This document shows, piece by piece, positions 42,619 to 54,068 of a stretch of DNA of 64,000 nucleotides. Origin of the DNA: Torymus aiolomorphi (lineage: Eukaryota > Arthropoda > Insecta > Hymenoptera > Torymidae); the NCBI GenBank assembly GCA_036365515.1, contig CM070877.1:57589475-57653474 (forward strand), in the 5' to 3' direction. A program made the position numbers and the translations under genes. Position 1 is the first letter of the stretch. Each line of letters opens with the position of its first letter. The notes under the pieces were generated by a model. It was not told the DNA's origin, did not search any database, and worked only from the letters and a program-made list of their open reading frames with translations.

Positions 42619-43461
42619 GTGTTTCCGGTACAAATCGAACGAAAGTTCACTAGATCAGCTAAACCAAACTATAAACGTTTGAAAGAAGATCAAATAAGTT
42701 GTTGACATACGAGGAAAATACTCTTATAAAATACTAATATAACTAATATAGAATAAGTCCGAGCTTCATATTTTGCAGTAAGTAGTTGGAGTCATTCATT
42801 GTAGCATGAATTACCAAAACTACCGAAAATAAATGCGTACAGCTCGTCGAGTTATTAACATATTATGTAACAAATTATAATTACAAAAATAATTGATAAA
42901 ACAAATGATTTTTATTTAAAATATTCAAATCGAAAATATATTACGGGAAAAATAAAATACAGTCTAACACAAGCAAGACAATTGAAATCATAAATACAAA
43001 CAAGAATATTATAAGAAAAGATTACATGCAAAGAGAAATATAATAAAATAAGAAAATAACAAACCAATATTTAATTATAAAAGATAAATAACAATCAAAT
43101 ACAAGGAAAAAATAAAAAGGGAAAAACTCTAATATGTAAGAGGAAATTAAAAAATAGTATTAAACAAAGTTTTCAAGATTAATAGTCATCGGATAAATAA
43201 ATATTGTATTTTAAATAACAAGATATAAAAATATCAGGAAACTAATTAAAAGGCAAACAAGGTGATACAGATATAAAAGTGACGAATACATAAATAAATT
43301 ATATTGTCAAGTAAACAATTGCAAAAGAAAAGAATAGTTGAATTAATAATAAAAACATATTTAAACACAAATATTAAGTATAAACATAGGCAAAAGAGTA
43401 ATATGTCATGTCATATCAGAAAAATGCAGAAAATAAGGTGTTCAGGATTCATCGCCAAAGG
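42619..43461. other. AT-rich, one dispersed repeat
   Basis: 42769-42852 matches 14136-14218. The rest is A-rich, non-coding DNA with no gene seen. Confidence 0.55.
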
Positions 43462-43591
43462 CGAGCTTGCTCGAGCTCGATCCAAGACGAGCACGCTCGA
43501 GCTCGACCGAAGGCGAGCACGCTCGAGCTCGACTTAAGGAAAGCACGCTCGAGCTCGACCGAAGACGAGCATGCTCGAGCTCGATGCTCAA
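43462..43591. repeat. 26 bp tandem repeat, 5 units
   Basis: Unit CGAGCACGCTCGAGCTCGAC plus six bases, exact 26 bp period from 43462. The CTCGAG/GAGCTC core is self-complementary. 26 is not a multiple of three, so the open frames through it are not protein repeats. Confidence 0.9.
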
Positions 43592-44200
43592 ATAGGCGAG
43601 CCCGCTAGGGAGCGCTCCACTACTTCGCTCTCCACGCGACCCTCTTACCGCCCCTCTCTCTACCAGGCACCCCGGCAGCACTTCGCAACGCCGGCCGGCA
43701 GTAGCAGTTCACGCGCGACGGCCAGAGAGACAGAGAAGCAACACCTGTACGCCAAGAGGCACGTCGGCACTGCAATAAAACCATTTCATTTCTCCACACG
43801 AAACGTTACTTATTTGAACCTCTTCAGTCCACCATCCAACTTCTACACAAAAACATTTGCTCCTTGGAGCCGGATCGTGGGAGAGCATCAGCACGCCATG
43901 GCCACAGCGAGGAGAACCCCTTTTACTATGCCATACGTCTACTCTCGAGGGGCGTAGGACTAGTCATCTCTTCCGCAGGTACGCATCAAAGTGTTCGTGG
44001 TCGTGAGTGCCGATTAAAGTTAGCTTGCTCGCTTGCTAACTTCGCGCGTACGTTGCTGTCTCTCTCTTTCGTTCAACGCCGTCGCGCACTCGGAAGCCAC
44101 CTTCTAAGGCTTCCGAAGGGAAATAGCACATCAATTGCTATTCTCCCCATTTCTGTAAACCCCTCGGAGTGCGTCGCTAACGACTCCAAGACGTCGCCAA
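43592..44200. other. GC-rich non-coding, possible LTR remnant
   Basis: The open frame 43571-43957 has no recognised motif. AATAAA at 43772 followed by CTTGGAGCCGGATCGTGGG near 43864 resembles an LTR end plus primer site, but no second LTR was identified. Confidence 0.3.
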
Positions 44201-44513
44201 GAGCGTGCGCTGTACAGCCAGCTCTAGAATCATCGCGTTCGTACGATGACGGCAGTTCTAGAATCATAGCTTTTACGATGATCAGCCACCGTGTTGTAGC
44301 CAAGAGCAACAAGTGGCATTTCTGTTAAGAAGCGTGCGTCGCTGACCAGCTTCAATCCGCCAAGAGCGTGCGATGTAAAGCCAGCTCTAGAATCACCGCG
44401 TTCGTACGGTGATCGGCAGCCATCTTGTTGGAGTCAAGACCAACAAGTGGCAATCTCTATAGAAGAGCGTGCGTTGTAAACCAGCTCTAGAATCATCGCC
44501 ATCGTACGATGAT
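44201..44513. repeat. repeat with conserved hairpin, 3 full units and 1 partial
   Basis: Full units start GAGCGTGCG at 44201, 44364 and 44465. Each contains AGCTCTAGAATC and then a hairpin with an 8-base loop: ATCATCG/CGATGA(C) at 44229-44250, ATCACCG/CGGTGAT at 44392-44413, ATCATCG/CGATGAT at 44492-44513. A partial unit with ATCAT/ATGAT lies at 44263-44282. One stem pair changes from T-A to C-G. Confidence 0.75.
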
Positions 44514-44573
44514 CATCTAATCGTTGCCGGCTAATGCAACGAGTCGAAAAGGGGTTCACGCCTCTCAATTCAC

Positions 44574-44735
44574 GGAGCACCCGCGTGCGGCGTACACGCT
44601 ACGGGATCCACATCAGCCAAGGCAAGGAGTACCCGCGTGCAGTTTACACGCTACGGGGCTCACACAAACCAAGTCAGGAGTTACCCACGTGGAGCGCGAG
44701 CTACGGGGTCTACACCAGTCCATCCATGGACTACT
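44574..44735. repeat. 51-52 bp tandem repeat, 3 units
   Basis: Units start GGAG.(A)CCCGCGTG at 44574, 44626 and 44677 and share CACGCTACGGG. No coding evidence. Confidence 0.8.
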
Positions 44736-45036
44736 CCAGGAAGCAAATGGATACAGCGGCCCATTAATTGGACACACGTATCGTTCCAACTTTATTTACA
44801 CTATTGTGCGATTTGACGCCTAGTCAACATAGTCTTTTCATGCGATACCATGAGAATTTAATGATCTCTATTTAGTCAAGATTACTTTAATTAAAATTGA
44901 GTTAATTTAATTTGAGATTAGTACTAGTTATGTCTATGTCTATGTGTTGAGGCGGGCGAGCGGCTCTTTTCCGAGACGTGCTGCCCAGCTCTCAGGCTTG
45001 CGCCCATTGTGCTGTACCTCTTGGCTTTAACTTTTA

Positions 45037-48000
45037 CTAATTTCCGCTGCTCTGAAGCCTCCTGCCCATCCGCTCTGTAATTTGGCAGATGGACTGAAGG
45101 CTCTGTTCTCTTAAAGTTTCAGGCTGAAGGAAGCATTCCCCCCACATCCCCCGCCTAGTACCCACAAAGGCCGGGCACCGGCAGAGGAGATGGAAGGTTG
45201 ACTCCTCCGGCCCTCCACACCATCTGCAGTTTCCCTCGTTTAAAATTGTGCGTTTGTAGAGATAGTATCTGACCCACCAGTGGCCCGTGAGCCAGCCCAC
45301 TACCCTTCTTAGCCTAGGCTTACTCAGCCTGCCTATGTCTTGAAGCCATTGTTCTGGCGGGGAGTCACTTAAGATTCTTTTGGCTTGCCTTAAACCTGGC
45401 GACTCCTGCCATTTCTTGAGTATTTCCTTCCTCATTAAGAGTGAGGTTCTTTTCTTAATTTCATTCGGCGAAACGCCTACCGAGCACTGAGTCGCTCTGA
45501 CCCGGCGAGCGCCTCTTCCTGCCAGGCGATCCGCCTTCTCGTTGCCACGGATCCCCACATGCCTCGGCACCCAAATCAGGGTGACCGCGTTATTGCGGGC
45601 CAGGGCCGTGAGGATCTCTATGCAATGTAATACTTCCTTGAAGTAAATGCTGGTGCAGCTGAGGGCCATCAGTGTAGCTTTGCTGTCTGAGCAGATGGTG
45701 ATGGGGCAACCCCAGTTGTCCCTAGTTAGTTGCACTGCCGCACACTCCGCTATGGCTCTTACTTCTGCCTGGAACACCGATACGTGAGAGTCAAGTATGT
45801 ACACCAGCTCCGTAGAGCTGCCTTGCTCCTAGGCACCCGCTCCCGCGCCATTCTCATTTTTGGAGCCATCTGTGAACCACACTACGCCCGATTGGGTGTA
45901 GGGGTGGCTACCGTTGGCCCATTCTTCTCTGTCGGAGATGTGAACTTTGTAGGGTTTCCGGAATATAACCCTTCGCCCTATTTTGTCAGACCCCGATGCT
46001 TCGATATCAGGGGGTAGGACCTGACCAAGTTCTTGGTCAATCCGTAGGACCTGACCAAGTTCTTGGTCAAGCCCTCCCCCTATCCCAATGACATCTCTAA
46101 TGCGCCACCAAGTCTTGCTTGCTTCGCCTTTGATAAAAGCTTGCAGTGGTGGTATTCCTAGTATTAGTTCAAGGGCTGCAAGGGGCGTGGTGCTCGGAGA
46201 GCCCGTTATGCCCCCTATTGCCAGTCTTTGTACTTTATCTAGACAGCTCTGGTGAGTTTTTAGTGAGCATTTCTGCCACCATACCAGCGCTCCGTACGTT
46301 AATCTGGGCCTGATGATAGCTTCATACATCCACCTTACGTTGTCTGGTGACAGACCCCAGGTGTTACCAAAAGCTGTCCTGCAGGCCCAGAAGGTATTGG
46401 TAGCTTTCTCGCATATATACTTTATGTGTTTTCCCCAATTAAGTTTGGAATCTAACGTCACTCCCAGATACTTAGCTTCATTTACCAGTTTCAGGGGTTT
46501 GCCACCCAGATGCACTCCCCCCATAGGTTTGACCTTGTATCTGATAGTGAACAATATCATGTTAACTTTATCTGGATTCACTGACAGCCTGATGGACTTA
46601 CACCAAGCTTGCATTATGCCTAACGCATGTTGCATTAGTCCTGCAAGTACGTGTTCGTCGTCGGCTTTCACTAGTATAAGGATGTCGTCCGCATAGGCTT
46701 GGGCAAAGAAGCCTGCCTCATTCAGTAGTCTGATGAGTTTATCAATCACCAAGCACCACATTGTAGGAGACAGCACTCACTCCTCCTTACGGACAGCCCT
46801 TCCGTACTTTTCTTTCTTCTGAGTGCGAGCCCCAGTGGGCCTTCACTCTTCTGCAGCTAAGCATGCGCCAAAGCCATCTGTTAACCGTGTTGGGTACCAG
46901 ATGGTCCTCGGCGCCCTTCAGAATGCTTTCCTTCGTGGTATGGTTAAAGGCACCGTCCACGTCAAGTAGACTAGTCAAAACCAATCCTGTGTTCTTCATC
47001 CCCTTTTTCACGAAAGTCACCGCCTCAGCCAGAGCGGTATCCACCGATTTACCTGTCTGATATGCGTGCTGTCTATCCTGCAGGGGATGAGCTGCTAGTG
47101 GTTCTTCTCTAATGCATCTGTCCACCAGTCTCTCCATTGTCTTGAGGACAAAGGATGTCAGACTGATAGGTCTATAGTCTTTCGGCTTTGAGTGCTTTGC
47201 GATGCTAGGTTTTGGCATGGATACCCCTTTGGCCACTTGCTAACATTCTGGTATGTACCCAAACGCTAGGCAAGCTCGAAAAAGTTTTACTAAGATGGGG
47301 GCGAGTAGATCGAGCCCTTTCTGTAGCAGCACCGAGAAGATACCATCTGTTCCCGGTGCCTTGAAGGGGTCGAAAGTGCTCACCGCCCATCTTACTCGGT
47401 CCTCGGCGCAGATTCGTCGCGCTAGCTTCCAATCTGCACCGCTGGCCCTTAGCTCGTGCTGTTCCATCGCAACTGTATCATGCTGGGGAAAGTGCGTGTC
47501 CAAGAGGCAGTCAAGTGCCGACCTCTCATGTTCCGCCCATTCCCCCGTGCCAAGTCTTATTAGATTTGGCTCTTGCGTTTTCGGTTGTCTTAGTAGTTTG
47601 AACAGTCTTGCTGTATCAGAGACACTGCTCATGTTCTCGCAAAAATTCTTCCAGCCGTTGCTTTTGCCTCTTTCAATTTCCTTTTTGTACTTTCTTTGAG
47701 CGTCCCTAAAAGCTTCTCTATCGGCTGAATTGTTCGTTTTCTTAGATCTATTATAAAGTCTTCTAGTCTTTTTCTTCAACGTCTCCAGTGTGGGATTCCA
47801 CCAAGGTGCTCCCTTTTGCACTGGCTTCGTACGTAATCTGCAGTTGTTTTCGAAAGCACTAACGATGATGTTCTTTAGAATCTCACCGCAGTGATCAAGT
47901 TCCATCTGATTGCTATATCTACCCGGGAACGACTTGAGCTTTGCCCCCAGTTCTTCAACATAGGTGGCCCAGTCTGTCTTCCTCGTGTTTCTGTAGTCTA

Positions 48001-48691
48001 GATTCTGTGCTGCGACCTTTGATTTCGAAAACTATGTGGTTGTGATCCGACATAGAGATCTCGTCCGAGACCCTCCAGCCCGTGATCGCATTCCCCGTGT
48101 TCCTCGAAGCCAAGGTGATGTCAATGACCTCCTCCCTATTATGATTTTGGAAAGTAGGCTTACAGCCTCTGTTCGGGAAGTCAAGGTTGGTGATGGAGAG
48201 GAACTGCAGGAGCTTCTCTCCCCTGTTGTTCGTGTCCGAGCTGCCCCACTCTAGATGGTGTGCGTTAGCGTCGCACCCCAAAAACAGATCCCACCCCTTA
48301 TCCTCACAGAATTTAATTAGTTCTATGACCTCCGCCGTAGGGCAGAGGTTCGATTCGTAGGGGAAGTAGGTTGATGCGACAACCACTTCCCGCAGGCCGC
48401 CTTTATCGTCTTTGTACCAAAACATAGCCGTCGCTAGGTCGCGTGAGTAGTACTTGGGATGGCTTCCACTCTTAGGCCCTTAACCAAGAGGCAGGCTCTA
48501 GAGTTGTCCACCCTCCCGCATATCAGCTGATCGCACCCTCTCAGGCCAGTAATCTTTGTTTTATATAACCAAGGCTCTTGGACGAGCGATATGCATGTGT
48601 GCATCCTTGCCATGCGTCTGGCTAGTACCGCTGAGGCGCTCTTGCAGTGATGCAAGCTTATTTGCGTGAAGATTACCTTAGGAGCTGCCAT
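45037..48691 (-). pseudogene. LOA-like ORF2: endonuclease, reverse transcriptase, RNase H
   Basis: Starts MAAPKVIFTQISLHHCKSA four bases after the ORF1 stop. Endonuclease: LVQEPWLYKTKI (Glu), STYFPYES, FLGCDANAHH, ITLASRN, SDHNHIVFEI. Reverse transcriptase: KAPGTDGIF, DYRPISLTSFVLK, YQTGKSVDTAL, and AYADDILILVK (intact Asp pair). RNase H: WFTDGSKNENG, VFQAEVRAIAECA, ICSDSKA, WVPRHVGIRGNEKAD. Lesions: frameshifts near 48457 and 47980, stop at 47238 (EC*QV), stop plus shift at 46786, stop at 45826. The domains are complete but no continuous protein remains. Confidence 0.9.
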
Positions 48692-48695
48692 CTTG

Positions 48696-49843
48696 TCACA
48701 GATCCGTTAGGTTATCCTCCCTGGGGGTCGTGGGCCTTCCTTTGTTATCGGAAGGCCCGCTGTCCCTGTCCTGCCTTTCTTTCTTGTCGGAGGCAGGGGT
48801 ATCCACTTCCATGTTGTCAGTGGTACCTCCGTCCTTTACCTCTTCTTTATCCTTCCATACTAGGCAGTGCCCTCTGAAGCCACCACAATATGGTAGGAAG
48901 TCGATGCGTTTTAGCGCTTCGACCTCCGTTCGCTCCATGGTGACGCGCACCGCCGTTTCTACTCCTAAGTCGCTTTTCTTTGCGAGGACCTCCCTGGAGC
49001 CCTTGACCTGCCAGGTATCCACCTTCAGGTCTGGGTTCTGCCGGGACGCCTTTTCAGGACCGTCCCTGCATCGTGCTTACCAGGGACATATATTGTGACA
49101 CCCGCCCAGGGTACACAGCCTCCTACTTTATCCTTCAGCCACTTCGCGTCCTCCTGCGTTCTGCAGTGGAACACACTTGCTCCCCTCCAGAACCAGTTGT
49201 TCAAGAAGGACGGGAAGTAGCTGTCCTCTGGTGCCTCGTCCATGGCGTTTTCTGCGGGCGCTAGCACCAGCTTGCCTTGCTCTTCGCTGAGGCGGTCCTC
49301 CGGATAGGATTGCGGAATAACCGCTATCTTAAGGGGAGTGGCGACCGATTCACTATAGGTCGGACGCCCCGCCTCAGTTGATCTTTTCTTGATCTCTCTT
49401 GGGGTGGAGCTATCCGAGTCGCGGTTTCTTTTGGCAGGGGTCAGCTTGACACCGTCCCCCGACCCACCAGACCCGCCGATCCCGATCAGCCCCTTTCCAG
49501 AGAGACTTTTTTCACTTGGGACGGATCCACTGAGAGCCGATGAGCCAGCGGCAGGTATCAGCAATCCACTATCTCCCTTCCGTTTGGCCAACAGCCTCCT
49601 CTGTCTCCCCGCCCCGCAGGGTTTCTTTCCTTTATTCTTTTTCTTTTTCTTGGTCACAGTCCCTTCAGTATCGCGGACCTTTTGGCCCACATCCTGCGGG
49701 GTGCTGTTCCCACTGTTACCTGTGCTAGCAGTGTCGTGGTTCGTAGGAACCACGTCCTGCTGTAAATTCACTAAGAAGGAGCTAGGGAGCTCAACATTTG
49801 TAGGCGCTTTTGTAACTACTTCCTCTATTTTTTCCATTTTCAT
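48696..49843 (-). pseudogene. LOA-like ORF1
   Basis: Starts MKMEKIEEVVTKAP. A lysine-rich stretch (KKKKKNKGKKPC) and low-complexity Ser/Gly region precede LVLAPAENAMDEAP and FWRGASVFHCRTQEDAKWLK, VPWAGVTIYVPG, which looks like the DUF4780-type C-terminal domain of ant and wasp retroelement ORF1 proteins. A frameshift near 49025 separates KRRPGRTQT from the rest (VDTWQVKGSREVLAKK, FLPYCGGFRGHCLVW). No CCHC knuckles were seen. The stop TGA is followed by CAAG and the ORF2 ATG. Confidence 0.75.
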
Positions 49844-49860
49844 ATGGTTTTTAAGAGCGG

Positions 49861-51248
49861 ATGTATTTGTGTTAGTGGTCGGGTAGTACTTTGACTCTCA
49901 GATTACCCTTATCCGAAGACGAAGGCGCAGTTTCTCCCCCCCCCCCCCAACCGGTGGCCTCGATAGAGCCCCCCTCCCTGGATAGCATGGCCTTATCCGG
50001 TCACCAACCGGCACTACTACCCAGAAAGAGATTATGCGCCAGCTGGTGGGGCAGCCAGGAGTTCGACGGTTACTCCTTCCCGGGCCCCTGTACTATCTGG
50101 CGGCCTGGGAGCGCCGAACAACCCAGTTTTTAAATTGTACCCTCCAGTAAGAGGAGAGATGTCCCTTGCCAGACGACTCAGATCGGGGAAATGAGAGCCT
50201 CCATAATCTATCCCGCATTGTGTGTGTGTGGTGTATAGGAGTGTCACTAGTGTCTATTGCATGTGGGTGTGTGGAGTGTTTCCTGACGGGCACTGCCGCA
50301 TTTGCCACGTCAGGGGATTGCTATTCGTTACTGCTCGAGCCGTACAGACTTTCTCGTTCCCCACTCCTCTGTGCGAGGGCTGGGGTCCGAGACGTGCCCA
50401 GCCCGGGAGTCCAGCGTCGGACGTTCCTTACAGAGAGCGGCGCTTTCCTCCTGCCATACTTCACCTCCTTACTCAGAGCCAAGGGAGAGCCCTTTTTACG
50501 GGGAACCCACATTCATACTGAGAGCCCTTTTTAGGGGGGTCCCATTCACGCTGCATGCATACCCATCCGAGGGGCAGCCCTTTTTACGGGGAACCCTTTC
50601 ACCTGCTTGTGGAGAGTCCTTTTTACGGGGATCAGTCAATCATACTCCATTCACGCCTCAGGACGGGCACACATCGTTCGCACTCTTGCCGTAAACCGGC
50701 ACAGGTCAGATAACTAACCGGGCACACGGCAAGGTGGCAATCCTTCGAGGGGGTTAGTACTAATTAATTGATTTGAATTTATTAGAAATTTAATTCGTAA
50801 TATTTAATTAGTCTTGAGAAAATTGAATACAATTTTGCCTTGGGAAATACTTATATTTCTGGACCTTGCAGTTTTACTGCTGCCTGCGGATGCAACATCG
50901 CGACTCAACTTAGGCTGCTTATCTACATTTGGATATCCTTCCGGATTCAGTTGCTGATTACACGCTGCAGGAGTTGCTGAATTCAACTCTGGCAGTTACT
51001 TCCCTTCGAGCAGTCAACACTGATCAACAGCTGAGTAGCCGTGGGAACGTTAGCAGACGCGCAACGTCGCATCTTCAAGCGAATACCTACGTGCATACTA
51101 TCATAAGTATTATAACCTAGGCTAAGGCTTAATTGTAACAATTTTCACTTATGGTTACTCTACTTTCGAGTGGGTAAACGTAGTTAACTCAATACCAAAC
51201 TTTGAATAGTCAAATCTTGTTGCTAATCTAGTCATTTTTGATCTCCAA
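49861..51248. other. non-coding; LOA 5' side and BEL 5' side
   Basis: No credible gene. Includes a C14 run at about 49935, the fourfold word CCCTTTTTA(C/G)GGGG at 50490-50632, and AT-rich DNA from 50760. The LOA 5' UTR and the BEL 5' LTR should lie here, but neither boundary could be set. Confidence 0.4.
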
Positions 51249-52653
51249 ATGGAGGAGCATCATGCTAAACAGCTGTCGCTTCAAGCAAAAATTAACAATT
51301 CTTTTCAAAACTTCAAATCTAAAGGTAAAGATCAAATGAATAAGGGTAACGCCAAGGCTCGTTTAACCGGTCTTGAGGAGAATTACAATGCCTTTAAGAT
51401 AAATCACGAGAAAATCTTAAACCTCAAATCTTGCGATTTGCAGCATGATTACTTCAAAACTAATATGTTTGACTTAGTTGAAGACACTTTCTATGATCGA
51501 AAGGGTGATTTTCTAAATTACTTGGAAAGTGTAGAAGAACAGAGCTCTGCGCCAGGATCCTCCAAGCAAACTGCAGCTCTGGCTCCACCCAAGTCCCCAC
51601 TTCATGCTAATACTTCGTTTCAATCTTTTCCAAAAATAGATTTACCTAAATTTTCAGGCAAATTCGCTGATTGGGAGAATTTCAGAGATGTCTTTCGTTG
51701 GGTCATACATCGTCGCGAAGACTTAACGCCTGTCTTGCATTATCTTCGCACTCACCTCACTGGTGAGGCACTTGAGAAAATTAAATCTCTTCCTATCTCA
51801 GGTGATAATTATGAACGTGCCTGGACAGCTTTAATCGAATTTACGAAAATCAACGTCGTATTGTTGGCTCTCACATTTCAGAAATCTTCTCAGTCAAACC
51901 CATGAAGACAGACTCTTCTTCGGAAATTAAACGTATTTACAGGGAATTTTACAACCCTGTAGCTAGTCTAACATCCCTTAATAGAGCGGATTCTTTAGGT
52001 AGTGATCTGATGGTACATTTCTCGCTTAAGCAGCTTGATTTGAATACTCGTCAAGAATGGGAAAGACATCTTGGTGATAGTGTTGATCCACCCACATTGG
52101 AACAACTTCAAGCCTTTCTTCGAAGTCAAACCCTCACTCTAGAGGCCATCGAGGCTGGCACTAAATAGTCTTCGAACAATAACCCGAAAACTCAGTCATC
52201 TAATTCAAAATCTCGGAAACCAGAGCCAGACAATGCTCACTCCGCTTATTCTCATCAAGCGTCGCCTCAAAACGCGAAAAATCAACAAAAAAGGAAATGT
52301 TTGCTATGTAATGAACCGCATTACTTAAATCGATGTGAACAATTCATCAATAAGACGAGCCAGGAGAGAAAAGATTTTCTTAAGTCGTACAATCTTTGTT
52401 TTAATTGTTTAGGTAAGCACCCCATAAAGAATTGTCCTGCCTCTTATCGATGCTTTGTTTGCAAAGCTAAGCATCACACTTTAGTACACGTTGATGGTTA
52501 TTCGCATAATCTATCGAATAATTCGTCAACACCTGTTCAAACAGCCTCAGTTACAGACTCTTCAAGCTCAAATTGTGGCAATGTTGTCGTCCCTAACGAT
52601 ATTCAATCTGCTTCTCAAGCAGCCTCCCTTAATAGTGGAGTAAGTACTAAATA
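51249..52653 (+). pseudogene. BEL/Pao gag, element 2
   Basis: Starts MEEHHAKQLSLQAKIN. Typical BEL gag (DUF1759): LPKFSGKFADWENFRDVF, LHYLRTHLTGEALEKIKSLP, then in a shifted frame MKTDSSSEIKRIYREF and LGSDLMVHFSLKQLD, and zinc knuckles CLLCNEPHYLNRC, CFNCLGKHPIKNC and CFVCKAKHH. Lesions: a frameshift near 51835 and an in-frame stop at 52166 (GTK*SS). The frame runs into the hAT insertion at 52662 and resumes in the same frame at 55938. Confidence 0.9.
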
Positions 52654-52678
52654 TACAGGAGCAGTGTTGCCAGATTGG

Positions 52679-52830
52679 GCGACTTCTCGCCGATTGGGCG
52701 ATTTTGAAAGGCTGGCGGCGACCTAATATTACTACCAGGCGACTAGTCGCCGATTGGGCGATTTTGAAAGGCTGGCGGCGACCTAATATTACTGTCAGGA
52801 GACTAGTCCGCTGATTCGGCGATTTTTGAA
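52679..52830. repeat. hAT left subterminal repeat, 60 bp period
   Basis: Units start GCGACT at 52679, 52739 and (diverged) 52799; the first two share GCCGATTGGGCGATTTTGAA. A further direct repeat GGGATCTAGATAACGAATGT occurs at about 52845 and 52931. Confidence 0.85.
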
Positions 52831-53449
52831 AAATCGCTCAATCGGGATCTAGATAACGAATGTAAAACTCGAAAGCCGGGGAGGAGAATTCTACGTAGAA
52901 AAATTTTCAGGCATATTCGTGGGTAGGTGCGGGATCTAGATAACGAATGTAACACTCTTAACTCCAAGTAAGCGGGGGAGGCAAGTTCCACGTAGCAGAA
53001 CTTTTACACATGCACGCAGATAGACAGTATATACATCGATAGTATATGCTCTTTTGAGCAAACCCCGTGTCCACCAGATATTGTTTTTGTGAATTTTGTA
53101 TTTATGGTAATTTCGGGGCGCGAAACTCTTTTACAGAGGAATCGCACTCCACAACTATTTAGAGTCAAGGTTATTTTACTTTACCGGTGTATACATGCTA
53201 CCTATCCATGTTCATGCCCTCATAAAAATATCCTATAGAAAATCCTGTAGGAAATGCTAGCGATCATAATGTCCCTCTCTTTTTTACAATTTTGTTGCGA
53301 AAAACCAGCTAAAAGAAAAACAAATTATTGGAAATAAAATACCTATTATATACTTCACGACCACAAAGCTTTTCTTGAGAAAGCAAAAGTATACATTTTT
53401 TTATAAATATCAAATAAATAAAATTAATATTACCTAATCCTGAAATTTT

Positions 53450-53770
53450 TTAAACTAATCTAGAATTGTGAGTTTTGGCTTTATTTTGGTGAATTGCCGT
53501 TAAAGCATGTTTCCTCAGATCAGCTTTTTGTGCTCGAAGTGGTTTTTGACACCATTTACAAAATGCTTCACCATTTCCGTCCATTAACAGTCTTTCAGGG
53601 CATTTCTCTAGCCAAGCTATAATTAAATAATAATTATGAAAAGAGAAAGAAGTATGCGAAATGAGTATAAGTTTAATCTTTCGTGACATTTTTTAAAACT
53701 AACCTCTAAATTCAGCTTCTTTTTGCCAATCACTATTGTAATGTTTCTTATACTTAGAGAATTCAGACAT
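53450..53770 (-). pseudogene. BED-type zinc finger fragment of a hAT transposase, two exons
   Basis: Exon 1 (53704-53770) begins MSEFSKYKKHYNSDWQKEAEF and ends at AGAG|GTTAGT. The intron is 53617-53703 (87 bp) and ends ATTATAG|CT. Exon 2 (53450-53616) reads AWLEKCPERLL then AFCKWCQKPLRAQKADLRKH and TAIHQNKAK before a stop. The spliced product is about 77 residues, a W..E.....WL and C..C...H....H arrangement typical of BED fingers in hAT transposases and ZBED proteins. Only the DNA-binding start remains; the catalytic domain is absent from the element. Confidence 0.7.
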
Positions 53771-54068
53771 GTTTACATTTCCAATCTAATTTTACAGAAA
53801 AGCTTGGATTATTCTTTCGAATTCCAAAAATACCAGCGAGACAAAAATAATCTTTCAAAATCTGCCTTTAATCTCACATGCATTACACACACTTGGAAGA
53901 AACAATAGTTAAACGTGTATGTATAAGTATATATGAATATTCAAGGGTGATTCTAAAGAACTGATTTGGACTTTGTGGGTACTTCTGGCGGAGAAAATAG
54001 TTCTTATGGGCGCACGGTATTTACAGATGACGCGCTAAAGTTGCGGTTGCGAATAACTGTACTAAGTA
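53771..54068. other. hAT interior, no gene
   Basis: AT-rich, no frame or repeat recognised. Confidence 0.4.

Larger units (their letters stand above)
44930..49860 (-). mobile_element. LOA-like non-LTR retrotransposon with RNase H
   Basis: Minus-strand element with ORF1 (49843-48696), ORF2 (48691-45037), a short 3' UTR, and a CATAGA-type simple tail at about 44930-44950. Endonuclease of the QEPWLY type together with a C-terminal RNase H and a lysine-rich ORF1 fits the LOA/R1 group; LOA is my best assignment. The 5' limit is not certain. Confidence 0.75.

Noticed and set aside
43462..43591. Regular array considered as CRISPR
   Set aside because: Units are head-to-tail without unique spacers, and the genome is eukaryotic.
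43304..43957. Frames through the 26 bp array and the following GC-rich DNA
   Set aside because: A 26 bp period is not a codon multiple and no domain is visible; it may be an LTR remnant.
43864..44328. 154-aa plus-strand frame
   Set aside because: It crosses the hairpin repeat array, and its protein has no recognisable motif.
50166..50694. Three overlapping frames upstream of the LOA-like ORF1
   Set aside because: They run antisense to the element's leader and through short repeats; none has a motif.
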